A stretch of DNA of 64,000 nucleotides from DATKGL01 sp035510795 (GCA_035510795.1 DATKGL010000021.1:11068-75067), one strand, 5' to 3'. Positions 7,827 through 16,228 are shown, counted from the stretch's first letter. Program-made: numbers and translations. The notes: generated by a model not told the origin, from the letters alone.

Positions 7827-9224
7827 CTACTTCCATAGCTTCCTTTCAGACAGACTTTCTGGATATATCCCGGCGCTTTTACCGGGTGTTGCAGTTTTCA
7901 TACCGGCCTCGACAAACGATATAACATTTTCTGCCGCAAAGAAGTCCTGAACCATACCTAGGATTAAGTTGAAAGCACTAACTGTATAAGCTCCTTTTTT
8001 TAGGGTCATCACATCGTTAGGATCATTAAGAGGTTCAGGAAACAAATCCTCGCTTGAGAAATAGGCTACATTCTCAGCAGTGGTAATGGGCTTATAGTTA
8101 TCAAGGGCGCTTTCGTTAATGTTTAGCTCCCAGCCAAGTTCCCGAAACTTCTCAACTAAAGGTTCCCGATATAGAACCGCTCGTAACTCAAACTCTCCGG
8201 TTATTAACTTAGCCACAGTATTGGGAGTAAAAGGAAAGACAGTGTATGGTGGCGAGTTACGCACGGCTTCATTGTGATAGTTCAAAGCAACGCGGTCATA
8301 ACTAGTAAACATTGCGATTGGTTCAAAATCGGATACTTTTGGCTGAGATAATAACTTCTTGTAGTCGAGGGTGCCTAGTTTTGGTAGGTCAATGGCTTCA
8401 ACGTACATATAGGGGGCAACGAACTTACCGTAAATACCTTTTCGTGCAGCCTGACGTAATATATTCTGGGTCTCGGCTAAAAAGTTTTGGGTATCATGCT
8501 CCAGATACGTTACCGGTATATCATCAGCGCCAACTGGGAAGGTATTTGAGTCAATGTGGTACTGAGCTTGAAGTAGCCGTCCTTCCTGTTTAGTGAGCGG
8601 CTGGTTAGCTTTGAGCTTTCTCATTATTGAGGTTACGGTTATGGGTCGAGGCTCTTTTTTACCCTTTTTTACCTCCGTAAGTATAAACTTGCCATCAGGA
8701 ATAACCCCGATTAAGTCGCCGATTCGAACACTGGTTGTGGCGTCATTGATAATGACTCGGTTGCCGTTGCTTATGCAGGCCATTGCTAAGTCGGTCTCAG
8801 CCTTTCGGCCGGCTTTATTATCGGTATGACCAGCACTACGGCCTTGAGATAATATCCTCATTCGAAAGCGGGAGTAGTCGAGTGTTCGCCATGCAATACC
8901 GTCGCCGATTTCTCGGTAAGCCCTAGCTAGGTACTTATTTTGCCGTTGGCGGAGGGCAATACTTTCGCTGTTCTCCTTTTTGGCTAAGGCTTTACCTTCT
9001 GATACAGCGCCGTCCATTTGCTCAAGCGTCTGTAGTATGGCTAGTTGCAGCCCTAGATGTTCCATTGGGCTGGTCTGATACTTTTGTTGCCTTGATAATC
9101 GAATGAGCCGCTCCATGCCAGGTATGAACTTATGGTAGTAGGGATTACAAATAATGCTGGCACTTTCCTTGACCAGGAACTTGCCGCTGAACTTATTTAA
9201 CTCATCTGCAAAGTCGTTAACCAT
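7827..9224 (-). CDS. Unknown protein with PD-(D/E)XK nuclease-like signature
   Basis: 465 aa. The N-terminal half is helical (about 30-130). Then comes GRKAETDLAMAC (Glu143), a strand-turn, GDLIGVIPDG (Asp170) and ILTEVKKGKK (Glu184, Lys186). The order Glu...Asp-x13-Glu-x-Lys is the PD-(D/E)XK nuclease pattern. The C-terminal region (about 200-465) is not recognised. It is transcribed alone from a TATAAT promoter carrying the shared 14-bp box, with ATG about 9 nt downstream of the -10. Best guess: an endonuclease or nuclease-derived effector of the element. The signature is short and could be fortuitous. Confidence 0.6.
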   Translation of the reverse strand: MVNDFADELNKFSGKFLVKESASIICNPYYHKFIPGMERLIRLSRQQKYQTSPMEHLGLQLAILQTLEQMDGAVSEGKALAKKENSESIALRQRQNKYLARAYREIGDGIAWRTLDYSRFRMRILSQGRSAGHTDNKAGRKAETDLAMACISNGNRVIINDATTSVRIGDLIGVIPDGKFILTEVKKGKKEPRPITVTSIMRKLKANQPLTKQEGRLLQAQYHIDSNTFPVGADDIPVTYLEHDTQNFLAETQNILRQAARKGIYGKFVAPYMYVEAIDLPKLGTLDYKKLLSQPKVSDFEPIAMFTSYDRVALNYHNEAVRNSPPYTVFPFTPNTVAKLITGEFELRAVLYREPLVEKFRELGWELNINESALDNYKPITTAENVAYFSSEDLFPEPLNDPNDVMTLKKGAYTVSAFNLILGMVQDFFAAENVISFVEAGMKTATPGKSAGIYPESLSERKLWK

Positions 9225-9233
9225 AATAGGTAT

Positions 9234-9259
9234 ATTATACCATACCTACCCCTGTTATT
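9234..9259 (-). promoter_or_regulatory. 14-bp box plus -10 of the nuclease-like gene (copy 2)
   Basis: Minus strand: AATAACAGGGGTAG (9246-9259), 6-nt gap GTATGG, TATAAT (9234-9239), then 9 nt to the ATG. Identical box and spacing to copy 1 at 6367. Confidence 0.65.
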
Positions 9260-9438
9260 GCGAGCGATTATTGATTGCTCATCTGCGCGAGGATCATAGA
9301 AATATCGGCATATAATATATGTCTGATATTGACCGAACAAGGTTTTTTAACCAGTTTGGTACGGCCTATTGATTTTAGCAGCATGAGGTGGTTGATGGAT
9401 TGTTTTACGATTTTGTATTGTAAAACAAAGATTAACCT

Positions 9439-9444
9439 TATAAT
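9439..9444 (+). promoter_or_regulatory. -10 element of the J-domain gene
   Basis: TATAAT with 8 nt to the ATG at 9453, giving a leaderless or near-leaderless mRNA. Only a weak -35 (TATTGT, 17-nt spacer). Confidence 0.5.
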
Positions 9445-9452
9445 GAGTTATT

Positions 9453-10397
9453 ATGGCCGAGCTTGATTACTACAAGGTTCTTGGTTTATCCAAAGGAGCA
9501 ACGACTTCTGAGATAAAAAAACGCTATCAGTTTTTGTCAAAAAAATACCACTCAGATCACGGTGGCGATGATAGCATTATGTCACTCATTAACGAGGCGT
9601 ATAAGGTTCTCTCAAACCCTTCGGCCAGGTTTAAGTACGATCACCAGGCACATGATCAAAGCCATAAAACAAATGATAGTTCCCAGTCTGCAAAGAAGAC
9701 CCCACCCCCTACGGTGAAGGCCAAAAGCAAGTCTAATAAAAACAATGCTCCAGTCTTTGTAATGATAGCGGTCGTTCTCGTAATCGCAGTCTTAGCCGGC
9801 GGCGGTATTTACTTGAGCCATAAGAAGAGTGTAGATTACCAGGCTAATGTTAGTAAGGTTACTAAGCAGGCACAACAACTAAATGGTATCTACCAACAAT
9901 ACTCATCATTACCTTCATCAACTACTCAGCTACAGTCGGCTTGGGATAGTTACTACTCGGGTCTAATCAGCCAAGTTCAGACGATCAACACGGCTTCTAA
10001 TACAACTTATAGCTCAAGTGCGATAAATAACCTTAACTCTGAGGTTCAGACGGCCTCAGCTTCGTTTATAAATCTGTTAAACCTCGATAAGTCGGCAACT
10101 GATATGCAGTTCCAAATCCAAACTGACCAAAACAAGGTGACTACGGATAAATCTCTTGTTCAAGAGGACACAGCAGATGACGATAGTGACTGCGCTTTAG
10201 CTGAGGATAACCCTTATATAACGTGTGACCGGTCACTAGAGAACCAAGCGAACTCGTATTTAACAGCCGCTAATACTCAACTAAGCACCGATCAACAATC
10301 GCAAAAGACCCAACAGTCTCAGTCGGCTGTACTAGGCATAACGGTACTTGGTGAGATGGGTAAGATGAACACGGCTTCCAACGCTCTCACGAAGTAG
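9453..10397 (+). CDS. J-domain membrane protein with extracytoplasmic coiled-coil
   Basis: 314 aa. A J-domain occupies 4-64 (YYKVLGLSKGAT, EAYKVLSNP, RFKYDH), but the loop motif reads His33-Ser34-Asp35 in place of HPD, so stimulation of DnaK is uncertain. A Lys/Pro/Ser-rich linker is followed by a transmembrane helix (about 100-120). The rest (about 125-314) is Gln/Ser/Thr-rich with long helices, resembling a coiled-coil, and holds two Cys within DDDSDCALAE and YITCDRS. It is the last gene of the accessory block and could equally be chromosomal. Confidence 0.75.
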   Translation: MAELDYYKVLGLSKGATTSEIKKRYQFLSKKYHSDHGGDDSIMSLINEAYKVLSNPSARFKYDHQAHDQSHKTNDSSQSAKKTPPPTVKAKSKSNKNNAPVFVMIAVVLVIAVLAGGGIYLSHKKSVDYQANVSKVTKQAQQLNGIYQQYSSLPSSTTQLQSAWDSYYSGLISQVQTINTASNTTYSSSAINNLNSEVQTASASFINLLNLDKSATDMQFQIQTDQNKVTTDKSLVQEDTADDDSDCALAEDNPYITCDRSLENQANSYLTAANTQLSTDQQSQKTQQSQSAVLGITVLGEMGKMNTASNALTK

Positions 10398-10652
10398 GGT
10401 ACAAGTTAAGCTCAATACCGCCAAGGCCGGCAAAGTAGTTCCAGACCTGTTCAGTTACGGTCCGCCATATTAACAAAACACCTCCTTACGGTAGTTATTA
10501 TTTAATAACAGATAAAAATGACAGATATCCCCTGACCCGCATCGCCCGAAACTAATCACCCTGATAACATATCCCTTACCCCGATAAACCAACTAATTTC
10601 TATACAACTAGCCAAAAGTAGATAGATTATTGTTATAATTTTGTTATTCAAT
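10398..10652. other. Intergenic region before tRNA-Thr
   Basis: No gene seen. It holds the probable right-end zone of the element and, at 10634-10639, TATAAT that should drive tRNA-Thr. Several runs of CCCTGA/CCCTTA-like words occur, but no clear repeat. Confidence 0.4.
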
Positions 10653-10728
10653 GCCACCTTAGCTCAGTTGGTAGAGCGACGCTTTCGTAAAGCGTAGGTC
10701 GCCGGTTCGATCCTGGCAGGTGGCTCCA
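10653..10728 (+). tRNA. tRNA-Thr (anticodon CGT)
   Basis: GCCACCT pairs with AGGTGGC, the anticodon is CGT, the discriminator base is T and CCA is encoded. The T discriminator matches the UGGA of the thrS T-box at 13934. Confidence 0.94.
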
Positions 10729-10742
10729 GTTATTTTCTTCAA

Positions 10743-10817
10743 GCGGGTATCGTATAGTGGCTAATATGTAGCCTTCCCAAGGCTAAGCGCTGGGTTCGAT
10801 TCCCAGTACCCGCACCA
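10743..10817 (+). tRNA. tRNA-Gly (anticodon CCC)
   Basis: GCGGGTA pairs with TACCCGC, the anticodon is CCC, and CCA is encoded. It follows tRNA-Thr by 14 nt and is probably co-transcribed. Confidence 0.93.
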
Positions 10818-10863
10818 AACAGATAATTTACGTCGTGACGATAACAGAATACAATAGATAAAT

Positions 10864-11220
10864 ATGCCGATTTCTAAGAAATTCTTTCAGGATAAGATTA
10901 TTCTGCTGCTGTTAACTCTGAATTTATTTATGGTATGTCTGACGGCTATCATTATTTCTTTACGCCTGAGCAATGATCTTGGCGAAGGTTACATAGTTCA
11001 ATACCGGAGCAATGTCGGAATTGGGTCCTTTAAAACAGGCAGCGTCCTGGATTTTTGGTATTTTGTTATATTTGCTGTGCTGATAGTTGCATTTAACCTG
11101 ACCCTAAGCATGAAGACTTATCGGATCAGGAGACAATTTTCGATTGTTATCTTAGGGATGAGCATACTGTTACTGATCATTGCATTAATTGTTAGTAATG
11201 CATTATTAGTTCTGCGCTAA
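10864..11220 (+). CDS. Small membrane protein, function unknown
   Basis: 118 aa with three hydrophobic segments (about 12-33, 62-83, 93-115) and a short polar loop between the first two. No family recognised. It lies 9 nt before the glycosyltransferase gene and is probably co-transcribed, so it may assist a membrane glycosyltransferase. A -10 (TACAAT, 10850-10855) with TTTACG 17 nt upstream lies 8 nt before the ATG, pointing to a leaderless transcript. Confidence 0.65.
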   Translation: MPISKKFFQDKIILLLLTLNLFMVCLTAIIISLRLSNDLGEGYIVQYRSNVGIGSFKTGSVLDFWYFVIFAVLIVAFNLTLSMKTYRIRRQFSIVILGMSILLLIIALIVSNALLVLR

Positions 11221-11229
11221 TACAAACCG

Positions 11230-12846
11230 ATGACCGATCTTGAGATTCCGCTAGAAAAAGATAGGCATTTTCGTTATCGTTGCTTTGAAATTTTACCGGG
11301 TGCCATCAGTTATTGTTTGTTTTTCACTCCTCTCATCCTGAGTTTTATTAATATAACTATTGCGGCATTCTTTGTCATAGGCTACTTACTTATCTACTTC
11401 GTTCGCTCTATCGGCGTAGACATTCGGGCTCTGCAAGGGTTTAAAACGATGGCTTTATATAAAAAATTGCATTGGGATCAACTGTTACGCGAATTGGGGG
11501 AACAACAAATTGATGAAACTGTTAATATTACCAGACCAGCTTGGCATTATAAAAACATCGAGAGACTGAAACAAAACCCAACACCGGTATCAGACCCCGA
11601 CGACATTATTAACGTTGCAATGATTGCTACCTATAACGAAAGCTATGAAGTTTTAGAACTAACCCTAAACTCTATTCTAAAAGCTAATTACGACCACAAG
11701 AAAATTATCCTTGTTATCGCCTATGAAGAACGGGGCGGAGAGGCAATCGAGAACAACGTTAATCGATTAATTGATGAATCCAGGGGTAAATTTTTACACA
11801 CAATGGCGGTCAAACACCCAATGGATATTCCAAACGAAATGATTGGCAAAGGAGGAAATATTACCTATGCCGGTAGAGCATTGCAGCATTATTTGGAAGA
11901 ACAGAACATTGACCCCATCAGAGTTATTGTGACGACCCTAGATGCCGACAACCATCCGCATAAATGGTATTTTTCTGTTCTAAGTTATGTATATTGCCTC
12001 TGCCAGGATCCAACAAAGATCTCTTTTCAACCTATCCCGGTTTATACCAACAATATCTGGGACGCACCAGCGCCAATGCGAGTTATAGCTACCGGCAACA
12101 CTTTTTGGAATTTAGTTTTAACCTTAAGGCCGCACATGTTGCGCAATTTTTCTTCCCACGCGCAGAGCATGCAAACCTTGATTGATACAGATTTTTGGAG
12201 TGTTAGAACCTGTGTCGAGGACGGTCATCAGTTCTGGCGGACATATTTTCGCTATGACGGAAATCATAAGGTGTATCCCTTATATATCCCTATATTCCAG
12301 GACGCTGTACTGGGGCGAACTTACTTAAAAACTCTAAAAGCACAATTTATCCAATTAAGACGATGGACTTGGGGGGCATCCGATGTGGCATATGTTCTTG
12401 AAAAAGGCTTTTTTACGCCAAATAAGGTACCCAGGAAGGACTTAATTGTTAAACTGGCAAGATTACTCGAAAGTCATGTAACATGGGCTGTAGCGCCTCC
12501 CTTATTGTTATTTGCGGGGTTTATTCCGGCCCTAGTTAGACCTCAAAGCTATACCGCGAATGTATTACCTCTTATAATCAGTCGCGTCCAAGATGTAGCA
12601 TTAGTCGGCGTTCTGGCTTTGATATTTATCTGTTTTAAGACACTGCCGCCGAAACCCAAACGCTACAAAGCTCGCCGTAACTTCTTAATGCTTATCCAAT
12701 GGGTATTAATGCCGGTCACATCATTAGTCTACAATTCGCTGGCAGCATTTTATTCTCAAACTAGACTAATTTTCGGTAACTATGTTGGTAAGTTTGACGT
12801 CACTGAAAAAGTTATAGTAACAGAGGACAAGCAGACCATCCACTAA
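11230..12846 (+). CDS. Membrane-bound family 2 glycosyltransferase
   Basis: 538 aa. Two N-terminal membrane helices (about 24-57) precede a GT-A catalytic domain: ATYNESYEV (133-141), TTLDADNHP with the DAD metal site (238-240), CVEDGHQFW (acceptor/base ED, about 329-332) and QLRRW (375-379), the Q-x-x-RW motif of processive synthases such as cellulose and hyaluronan synthases. Two to four helices follow (about 405-520). This predicts a polysaccharide synthase or lipid-linked sugar transferase in the cytoplasmic membrane; the sugar cannot be deduced. Confidence 0.88.
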   Translation: MTDLEIPLEKDRHFRYRCFEILPGAISYCLFFTPLILSFINITIAAFFVIGYLLIYFVRSIGVDIRALQGFKTMALYKKLHWDQLLRELGEQQIDETVNITRPAWHYKNIERLKQNPTPVSDPDDIINVAMIATYNESYEVLELTLNSILKANYDHKKIILVIAYEERGGEAIENNVNRLIDESRGKFLHTMAVKHPMDIPNEMIGKGGNITYAGRALQHYLEEQNIDPIRVIVTTLDADNHPHKWYFSVLSYVYCLCQDPTKISFQPIPVYTNNIWDAPAPMRVIATGNTFWNLVLTLRPHMLRNFSSHAQSMQTLIDTDFWSVRTCVEDGHQFWRTYFRYDGNHKVYPLYIPIFQDAVLGRTYLKTLKAQFIQLRRWTWGASDVAYVLEKGFFTPNKVPRKDLIVKLARLLESHVTWAVAPPLLLFAGFIPALVRPQSYTANVLPLIISRVQDVALVGVLALIFICFKTLPPKPKRYKARRNFLMLIQWVLMPVTSLVYNSLAAFYSQTRLIFGNYVGKFDVTEKVIVTEDKQTIH

Positions 12847-12857
12847 GACTGTGGAAG

Positions 12858-13265
12858 TTAATTCGAAAGATAGTAGGCTTCATAATAGATGGCGGCTACT
12901 TTATCGAAGTGCAGCAAAACGTTATGGGCCACTTTTTCCAGGTCTTTCTTGCTGATCTCGGTACCAAGTTTCAGCTTAATGATTTTACTGATTACCGTAT
13001 CTGTTAGATTCTTAGCATCTACAATAGCTGAGGGCCGGTGCTTACAGCTGTTATAGATACTAATAAACAGGTTTTCTTTCATAAACGGGGTAATACTGCC
13101 GACCTTATCTTTTACGACCCACATTTTATTTTCATCAAACGATTCACTACTCGTGAAAACACAGCCGCAGTTAGTGCAGCGGTGACGACGCCACACTCGA
13201 TTGAGACGTCTCTGGGGTCGGGAGTTGATTGTCTTGGTTGAGGCGCCACAAATAATACAAACCAT
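12858..13265 (-). CDS. NrdR-like zinc-ribbon protein (paralogue of the NrdR at 56.9 kb)
   Basis: 135 aa. The N-terminus has paired Cys motifs CIIC and CTNC separated by an Arg-rich stretch (RRLNRVWRRHRC), then FTSSESFD, which mirrors the NrdR zinc ribbon RRRREC..C..RFTTYE. The following 90 residues resemble an ATP-cone in length and pattern (WVVKDKVGSITPF..ENLFISIYNSCK) but are divergent. The canonical nrdR lies elsewhere in the window, so this is a second member, perhaps with another regulon. It is not linked to ribonucleotide reductase genes. Confidence 0.7.
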   Translation of the reverse strand: MVCIICGASTKTINSRPQRRLNRVWRRHRCTNCGCVFTSSESFDENKMWVVKDKVGSITPFMKENLFISIYNSCKHRPSAIVDAKNLTDTVISKIIKLKLGTEISKKDLEKVAHNVLLHFDKVAAIYYEAYYLSN

Positions 13266-13324
13266 GTCAACATATTGTCATAAGGCAAGTAATTAATCTA
13301 GTGGAAAATAACCCGGTAATTGTG

Positions 13325-13359
13325 TAAAAAAACTCCGCAGACATGATTGCCGCGGAGTT
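13325..13359 (-). terminator. Intrinsic terminator of the 33-aa gene
   Basis: Minus strand: AACTCCGC, 13-nt loop, GCGGAGTT, followed by a T run. Confidence 0.75.
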
Positions 13360-13390
13360 CGACGACTCGCTAACAGATATAACCTTCTGT

Positions 13391-13492
13391 TTATGCCGAG
13401 ACTCGTCTTATTCGGTTGCTTGGTTTGGAGGAGACTAGTTCCTCATAGAACAACTTAAACCCATCAAGCGAACTTGATTGTTTGGTACTCAC
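13391..13492 (-). CDS. 33-aa peptide gene in its own transcription unit
   Basis: GTG start with GAGGTG 5 nt upstream. The product begins MSTKQSSSLDGFKLFYEELV and ends in a basic RIRRVSA. A near-consensus promoter (TTGACT-17-TAGAAT, 13517-13545) lies about 25-30 nt upstream of the Shine-Dalgarno and a strong terminator (13325-13359) lies shortly after the stop. All four signals are in order, which argues for a real gene. No family recognised; a central amphipathic helix followed by basic residues could bind RNA, DNA or membrane. Confidence 0.6.
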   Translation of the reverse strand: MSTKQSSSLDGFKLFYEELVSSKPSNRIRRVSA

Positions 13493-13516
13493 CAAAACAC
13501 CTCGTTTAACTAAAAA

Positions 13517-13545
13517 ATTCTATCAGAAACATTGGTCGCAGTCAA
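13517..13545 (-). promoter_or_regulatory. Promoter of the 33-aa gene
   Basis: Minus strand TTGACT (13540-13545), 17-bp spacer, TAGAAT (13517-13522). Confidence 0.7.
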
Positions 13546-13566
13546 TAATATTGCAGGGTAGTCAAC

Positions 13567-13643
13567 TGGTGGGCCCTAGAGGATTCGAACCTCTGACCTC
13601 TTGAACGTCAATCAAGCGCTCTAGCCAACTGAGCTAAGAGCCC
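13567..13643 (-). tRNA. tRNA-Val (anticodon GAC)
   Basis: GGGCTCT pairs with AGGGCCC (one wobble), the anticodon loop TTGACGT gives GAC, and CCA is encoded. Confidence 0.93.
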
Positions 13644-13827
13644 ACGTACGATATGAGTAATTATAAGACATCAACCAGTTAAAATAAAAATATCAAAAAA
13701 TACCACAGATGAGATTAATCTTTATCCACATTAATTTAATAAAAGATGTATATAAAACAATAGTTTGGTACTAGCCTTATCATACCAATACTGTTATATT
13801 TTAACGCACGGGTGAAGTTCAGGGATG

Positions 13828-13836
13828 TGTTATACT
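13828..13836 (+). promoter_or_regulatory. Extended -10 promoter of the thrS leader
   Basis: TG-T-TATACT, an extended -10 without a clear -35, about 205 nt before thrS. Confidence 0.5.
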
Positions 13837-13843
13837 AAAAGCC

Positions 13844-14022
13844 AGGTAATGATACGGATTCACCAGCCGTAGAACCTCGTCGGCGTCAGAACGTACGTTA
13901 CGTGCTGTCACAAGAGCCTCATAAGGGAAGTCCGGTGGAACCGCCCAATAACAGATTGGGTCCGAGACGCGTAAAATTATTAAATATATTTGCGAGAGTA
14001 TTTAATAAAGCGCGTCTTTTTT
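13844..14022 (+). promoter_or_regulatory. T-box riboswitch of thrS
   Basis: The T-box bulge core GGTGGAACCGCC lies at 13934-13945. Its UGGA can pair with the UCCA end of tRNA-Thr, whose discriminator here is U (10653-10728). A short hairpin upstream (GCCG...CGGC near 13868-13890) holds ACC in its loop, a plausible Thr specifier. A long terminator hairpin follows (GACGCG...CGCGTC, 13966-14016) ending in a T run. Uncharged tRNA-Thr should favour the antiterminator and allow thrS transcription. Confidence 0.8.
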
Positions 14023-14048
14023 ATTAACCTTAATGATTAGGATTTATC

Positions 14049-15890
14049 ATGAGCAAAACAGATGATTCTTTACATGCTATGCGACATAGTGCTGCCCATA
14101 TAATGGCTAACGCTGTTCAACATCTATGGCCATCAGCAAAATTTGGCGTGGGACCGGTTATTGATGATGGTTTTTACTATGATATTGATCTAGATGGGAC
14201 CAAACTATCAGATAAAGACTTTTCTCAGATAGAGGCTGAGATGAAAAAAATAATTAGTGCCGACGAACCGTTCGAACAGTTTGAGATGGATATTGATAAG
14301 GCTATTGAATGGGCCGTTCAAACTGATCAGCCCTATAAGGTTGAATTGCTAAAAGATCTACAGCGAGCCGGGACAACCAAGATGAAAGATCTTGATGCGT
14401 CTGAACTCGGTATAGCGACAGATCGTCCCAGCGCAGTGAAAAGAGTGTCATTTTACCGAAATGGAGATTTTACGGACCTCTGCAGAGGTCCACACGTTGA
14501 ATCGACCGGTAAAGTCGGTGCATTTAAGCTTCTGAGAGTTGCTGGGGCCTACTGGCGGGGCATTGATACCAATCCGCAGATGCAACGCATCTATGGTTTG
14601 GCCTTTTCGAACAAAGATGAGTTAAAACGCTTTGTCGATTTGCAAGAAGAGGCGAAGAAGAGAGACCACCGTAAATTAGGTCAAGAATTAGATCTTTTCG
14701 TCATATCAGATATTATTGGCCCCGGTTTGCCGCTGTTTACTCCGAGAGGAACAATCCTAAGGAATGAATTGATTAAGTTTTCCGAAGAATTGCAGCGAAA
14801 TGCCGGCTATGCGGCAGTCTGGACTCCTCATATAACTCGAACTGAACTTTATAAGATATCTGGACATTATGAAAAATTCCCTGAGCGTTTCTCGGTAACG
14901 AGTTCAGAATCTGATGATGATTTTATGATGAAACCGATGAACTGCCCTCACGTTACGCAAATATATGCTAGTCGTCCTCGAAGCTACCGGGATTTACCCC
15001 TGAGGTACATGGAGACAACTACTCTATATCGTGACGAAAAGAGCGGGGAGCTTCATGGTCTATCTAGAGCAAGAGCTTTAACTCAAGATGATGCCCATGT
15101 TTTTTGCCGTCCAGATCAAATAGAGGACGAAATGACGTCTATCGTTCGGATGGTCAAAGATATGTATAAAGTACTAGATCTTTCTCTAAAAATTGACCTT
15201 TCTTTCAGAGATGACACAGATGCTTACCTGGGTGATAAGAAAAAATGGGATAATGCTCAGGCTACGATCGAAAAAATCGCAAAAGAACAAGGAATGGATT
15301 ACAGAATCGTCAAAGGTGAGGCGGCTTTTTACGGGCCGAAGATAGATATTCGTATAGCTGATGCTCTTGGCCGTGAATGGCAGTGTGCTACAATCCAACT
15401 TGATTTTGTTGAGCCAGAGAGATTCGGCCTAGAATATGCTACCGATAACGAGAAACCAGCTCGGCCGGTTATGATTCATAAAGCTCTGCTCGGATCAATT
15501 GAACGATTTCTGAGTGTTTATATAGAACATACCGGCGGGAAATTCCCGGTTTGGCTGGCACCGGAACAGCTTAGAATCCTGACTATCAACCAAAAGGAAA
15601 AGACCGTAAAATTCGCCAACAGCTTAGCTGAAATGGCCCAGCTCAAAGAAGTCAGGGCTGGTATTGATAACTCTAACGAGTCAGTCGGTAAAAAAATACG
15701 GAATGCGGAATTAATGAAGGTACCTTACGTAGTAGTTATTGGTGATAAAGAGATCATCTCTGGTGAGTTAACCCCTCGAATAAGAGAAGATATCAAGGTG
15801 GGAGATAAGGAAAATTCTTACAATAGTGATGAGCTTATTAGCACAATAGCTAATGAAACCAAGAGTCGCACATTGAAGACCTCGCTTTAG
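14049..15890 (+). CDS. thrS: Threonyl-tRNA synthetase lacking the TGS domain
   Basis: 613 aa; charges tRNA-Thr. It begins directly with the editing-domain region (HAMRHSAAHIMANAVQHLW, HxxxH) and so lacks the usual N-terminal TGS domain. The editing domain runs to about 200, the class II core about 215-510 (motif 2 near TTLYRDEKSGELHG; Cys/His zinc ligands in MNCPH, DDAHVFC and VMIHKAL; motif 3 GSIERFL) and the anticodon-binding domain about 515-605. Start supported by AGGA upstream of the ATG. The gene is controlled by the T-box in its leader. Confidence 0.96.
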   Translation: MSKTDDSLHAMRHSAAHIMANAVQHLWPSAKFGVGPVIDDGFYYDIDLDGTKLSDKDFSQIEAEMKKIISADEPFEQFEMDIDKAIEWAVQTDQPYKVELLKDLQRAGTTKMKDLDASELGIATDRPSAVKRVSFYRNGDFTDLCRGPHVESTGKVGAFKLLRVAGAYWRGIDTNPQMQRIYGLAFSNKDELKRFVDLQEEAKKRDHRKLGQELDLFVISDIIGPGLPLFTPRGTILRNELIKFSEELQRNAGYAAVWTPHITRTELYKISGHYEKFPERFSVTSSESDDDFMMKPMNCPHVTQIYASRPRSYRDLPLRYMETTTLYRDEKSGELHGLSRARALTQDDAHVFCRPDQIEDEMTSIVRMVKDMYKVLDLSLKIDLSFRDDTDAYLGDKKKWDNAQATIEKIAKEQGMDYRIVKGEAAFYGPKIDIRIADALGREWQCATIQLDFVEPERFGLEYATDNEKPARPVMIHKALLGSIERFLSVYIEHTGGKFPVWLAPEQLRILTINQKEKTVKFANSLAEMAQLKEVRAGIDNSNESVGKKIRNAELMKVPYVVVIGDKEIISGELTPRIREDIKVGDKENSYNSDELISTIANETKSRTLKTSL

Positions 15891-15895
15891 CTACA

Positions 15896-16228
15896 ATGCC
15901 AAGGGTAGACACAGACTTTAAGAACCAAGTTTACGCAACGGTCAAGCAAATACCTCAAGGTAAGGTTGCTACCTATGGCCAAATTGCAGCAATTTGCGGA
16001 GCAGCTTGGGCGGCGTGGGAAGTAGGGCAGATTGCTCATTTTGGTTTGAGCTCAATTCCATGGCATCGCGTGGTTAATAAAAAGGGCAGTCTGGCTAGTG
16101 GTTACACCCCCGGCGGGCGCGCCAGCCAGAAAAAACTATTACAAGATGAAAAAGTTACATTTGTCGATGAATATCAAGTTGATATAAGCTTACATTTATG
16201 GCAGCCGAACCTGAAAGACATCCATTAA
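15896..16228 (+). CDS. Alkyltransferase-like (ATL) protein
   Basis: 110 aa. A C-terminal-type O6-alkylguanine transferase domain: GKVATYGQIA (HTH), then SIPWHRVVNKKG, where the acceptor Cys of PCHRV is replaced by Trp. PWHRV is the hallmark of ATL proteins, which bind O6-alkylguanine and pass the lesion to nucleotide excision repair without removing the alkyl group. It begins 5 nt after the thrS stop and overlaps miaA by 31 bp, so it is part of a thrS-atl-miaA unit. Confidence 0.88.
   Translation: MPRVDTDFKNQVYATVKQIPQGKVATYGQIAAICGAAWAAWEVGQIAHFGLSSIPWHRVVNKKGSLASGYTPGGRASQKKLLQDEKVTFVDEYQVDISLHLWQPNLKDIH

Larger units (their letters stand above)
4497..10397. mobile_element. Putative integrative element at tRNA-Asp (right end unresolved)
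   Basis: The left edge is set by the serine recombinase whose stop lies within the tRNA-Asp 3' end. The block carries accessory genes only, with three promoters tied together by a repeated 14-bp box, and lacks housekeeping genes until the tRNA-Thr/tRNA-Gly pair at 10.65 kb. No long direct repeat of the tRNA 3' end was found; serine recombinases can use very short cores. A CCGCCA near 10430 resembles the tRNA terminus but is too short to trust. The right boundary given here is simply the end of the last accessory gene. Confidence 0.5.

Noticed and set aside
10397..10652. Right attachment site of the tRNA-Asp element
   Set aside because: The best match to the tRNA end is CCGCCA near 10430, too short to separate from chance.
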